DNA of 13,176 nucleotides from Actinomycetes bacterium (GTDB lineage: Bacteria > Actinomycetota > Actinomycetes > Actinomycetales > Cellulomonadaceae). The stretch covers positions 1 to 13,176 of the forward strand of contig JAEXEM010000165.1 of the NCBI GenBank assembly GCA_023401045.1. The letters run 5' to 3'. Shown here piece by piece: positions 12,378-13,176 of the stretch. Below the pieces are notes generated by a model, which worked only from the letters and a program-made list of their open reading frames with translations, ran no database searches and had not been told where the DNA came from. Both the position numbers and the translations under genes were made by a program. How positions within the stretch are numbered: the first letter of the stretch is position 1; each line of letters begins with the position of its first letter.

Positions 12378-12842
12378 GTGAGCGAGACCGACGACCTGCC
12401 CGTGGTGGAGATGTGGACCGACGGTGCCTGCAAGGGCAACCCGGGGGTCGGTGGCTGGGGTGCCTGGATGCGCTTCGGCGACCAGGAGAAGGAGCTCTTC
12501 GGCGGCGAGCAGGTGACGACGAACAACCGCATGGAGCTCACCGCCGTCATCGAGGGGCTGCGGGCCCTGCGCCGGCCCTGCCGCGTCACGCTGCACGTCG
12601 ACTCGACGTACGTGATGAACGGGCTGACGAAGTGGCTGCCCGGCTGGAAGCGCAACGGCTGGCTCACCGGTGAGAAGAAGCCCGTGAAGAACAAGGAGCT
12701 GTGGCAGGCCCTCGACACCGAGGTGCAGCGGCACCACGTCACGTGGGTGTGGGTCAAGGGGCACGCGGGCGACCCCGGCAACGAGCGCGCCGACGCGCTG
12801 GCGAACCGGGGCGTCGACGCCGTGCGGGCGGGTGCGCTGTGA
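12378..12842 (+). CDS. rnhA: Ribonuclease HI
   Basis: A 154-residue RNase HI that cleaves the RNA strand of RNA-DNA hybrids (R-loops, primers). Catalytic residues are Asp15 in [11 protein letters not shown], Glu53 in NNRMELTA, Asp75 in LHVDSTYV and Asp139 in NERADALA, with the loop His129 in [10 protein letters not shown]. The basic handle region [25 protein letters not shown] (85-109) is present as in E. coli RNase HI, so hybrid binding should not need an extra domain. Length is normal. The GTG at 12378 follows TACCGT by 6 bases with no Shine-Dalgarno. Its stop overlaps the next gene's GTG by four bases, so the hydrolase is probably translated by coupling. Confidence 0.96.
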   Translation: MSETDDLPVVEMWTDGACKGNPGVGGWGAWMRFGDQEKELFGGEQVTTNNRMELTAVIEGLRALRRPCRVTLHVDSTYVMNGLTKWLPGWKRNGWLTGEKKPVKNKELWQALDTEVQRHHVTWVWVKGHAGDPGNERADALANRGVDAVRAGAL

Positions 12843-13176
12843 GCGCCCCGGCCGGCGTCACGCTCGTCCCCACCTCGGCTCCCGGCCCCCGCCCGGCCGT
12901 GCTCGTGCTGCCCGGCGGCGGGTACTGGGTGCACGCCGACCACGAGGCCGAGCCGGTCGCCCAGTGGCTGGCCGACCTCGGGATGCACGCCGTCGTGCTG
13001 CGCTACCCGGTGACGCACCACGGCCGGACGACCGGCCTGCACCCGGAGCCGCTCGACGCCGCCCGCGAGGCGCTCGCGTGGATCCGCGCCGGCGGCACCG
13101 GCCTCGACGTCGACGCGACCCGCGTCGGCGTCCTCGGGTTCTCCGCCGGCGGGCACCTCGCCGCGACGCTGTCGAC
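12839..13176 (+). CDS. Alpha/beta hydrolase (esterase/lipase-like), 3' end outside window
   Basis: The first 112 codons of an alpha/beta-hydrolase, cut by the right edge. Visible features are the strand [20 protein letters not shown], whose Gly-rich turn would form the oxyanion hole, then [16 protein letters not shown], and the helix [13 protein letters not shown]. The nucleophile elbow GFSAGGHLA follows, with the Ser inside G-x-S-x-G. This order resembles the acetylxylan-esterase/BD-FAE-like and hormone-sensitive-lipase-like small esterases. The Asp and His of the triad would lie beyond the window. There is no signal peptide, so it is likely cytoplasmic. Its GTG overlaps the rnhA stop (GTGA). 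The substrate cannot be stated. Confidence 0.87.
   Translation, partial: MSAPAGVTLVPTSAPGPRPAVLVLPGGGYWVHADHEAEPVAQWLADLGMHAVVLRYPVTHHGRTTGLHPEPLDAAREALAWIRAGGTGLDVDATRVGVLGFSAGGHLAATLS

Noticed and set aside
11576..13156. A 526-codon minus-strand open frame over the toxin-antitoxin and rnhA region
   Set aside because: It is antisense to four well-supported genes with recognisable catalytic motifs, and its own product is low-complexity with no family signature.
1..13176. CRISPR arrays, insertion sequences, tRNA or rRNA genes
   Set aside because: No regularly spaced repeats, transposase motifs, tRNA-like cloverleafs or rRNA segments were seen on either strand by eye.

Overview
The window is very GC-rich, densely coding DNA of actinobacterial character. 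Codons nearly always end in G or C, GTG starts are common, and it carries the actinobacterial DUF3516 helicase, a YqgE/AlgH protein and a YggS-type PLP protein. Gene content and style suggest a Micrococcales relative of Cellulomonas; that placement is inference, since no rRNA or marker gene is present. No rRNA, tRNA, CRISPR array or insertion sequence was seen, and no gap between genes exceeds about 125 bases.

Layout. Left (1-2920): a DUF202 membrane protein (partial) and a YggS-like PLP protein on the minus strand, then yqgE, yccF and a small lipoprotein with a complete subtilisin catalytic set on the plus strand. Centre-left (2860-4976), minus strand: a secreted, membrane-anchored protein with a toxin-like C-terminal domain, followed by an acidic cytoplasmic protein and a two-helix membrane protein that overlap by four bases. 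This is the most accessory-looking part. Centre (5077-9857), minus strand: a YbaK-type aminoacyl-tRNA deacylase, a VIT-family metal transporter lacking the usual cytosolic metal-binding insert, the DUF3516 helicase and an APH-fold phosphotransferase. Right (9981-13176), plus strand: a fadD-type acyl-CoA ligase behind a large palindrome, a Phd/VapC toxin-antitoxin pair behind a nested palindrome, RNase HI and the start of an alpha/beta hydrolase.

How the genes are expressed. Almost every lead gene has a -10-like hexamer (A at position 2, T at position 6; often TACCGT or TAGCGT) ending exactly 6 bases, once 7, before its GTG/ATG, and no Shine-Dalgarno. This is the layout expected for leaderless mRNAs. 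Second genes of pairs overlap the first by GTGA and are probably translationally coupled. The exceptions are the toxin-like gene and its follower at 4058, which have clear Shine-Dalgarno sequences; the toxin-like gene also has a structured leader.

The best candidates for something undescribed are the three-gene secreted toxin-like cassette with its palindrome-rich leader, the compact lipoprotein subtilase that runs tail-to-tail into it, and the VIT protein without a metal-binding domain. All functional links between these are inference.
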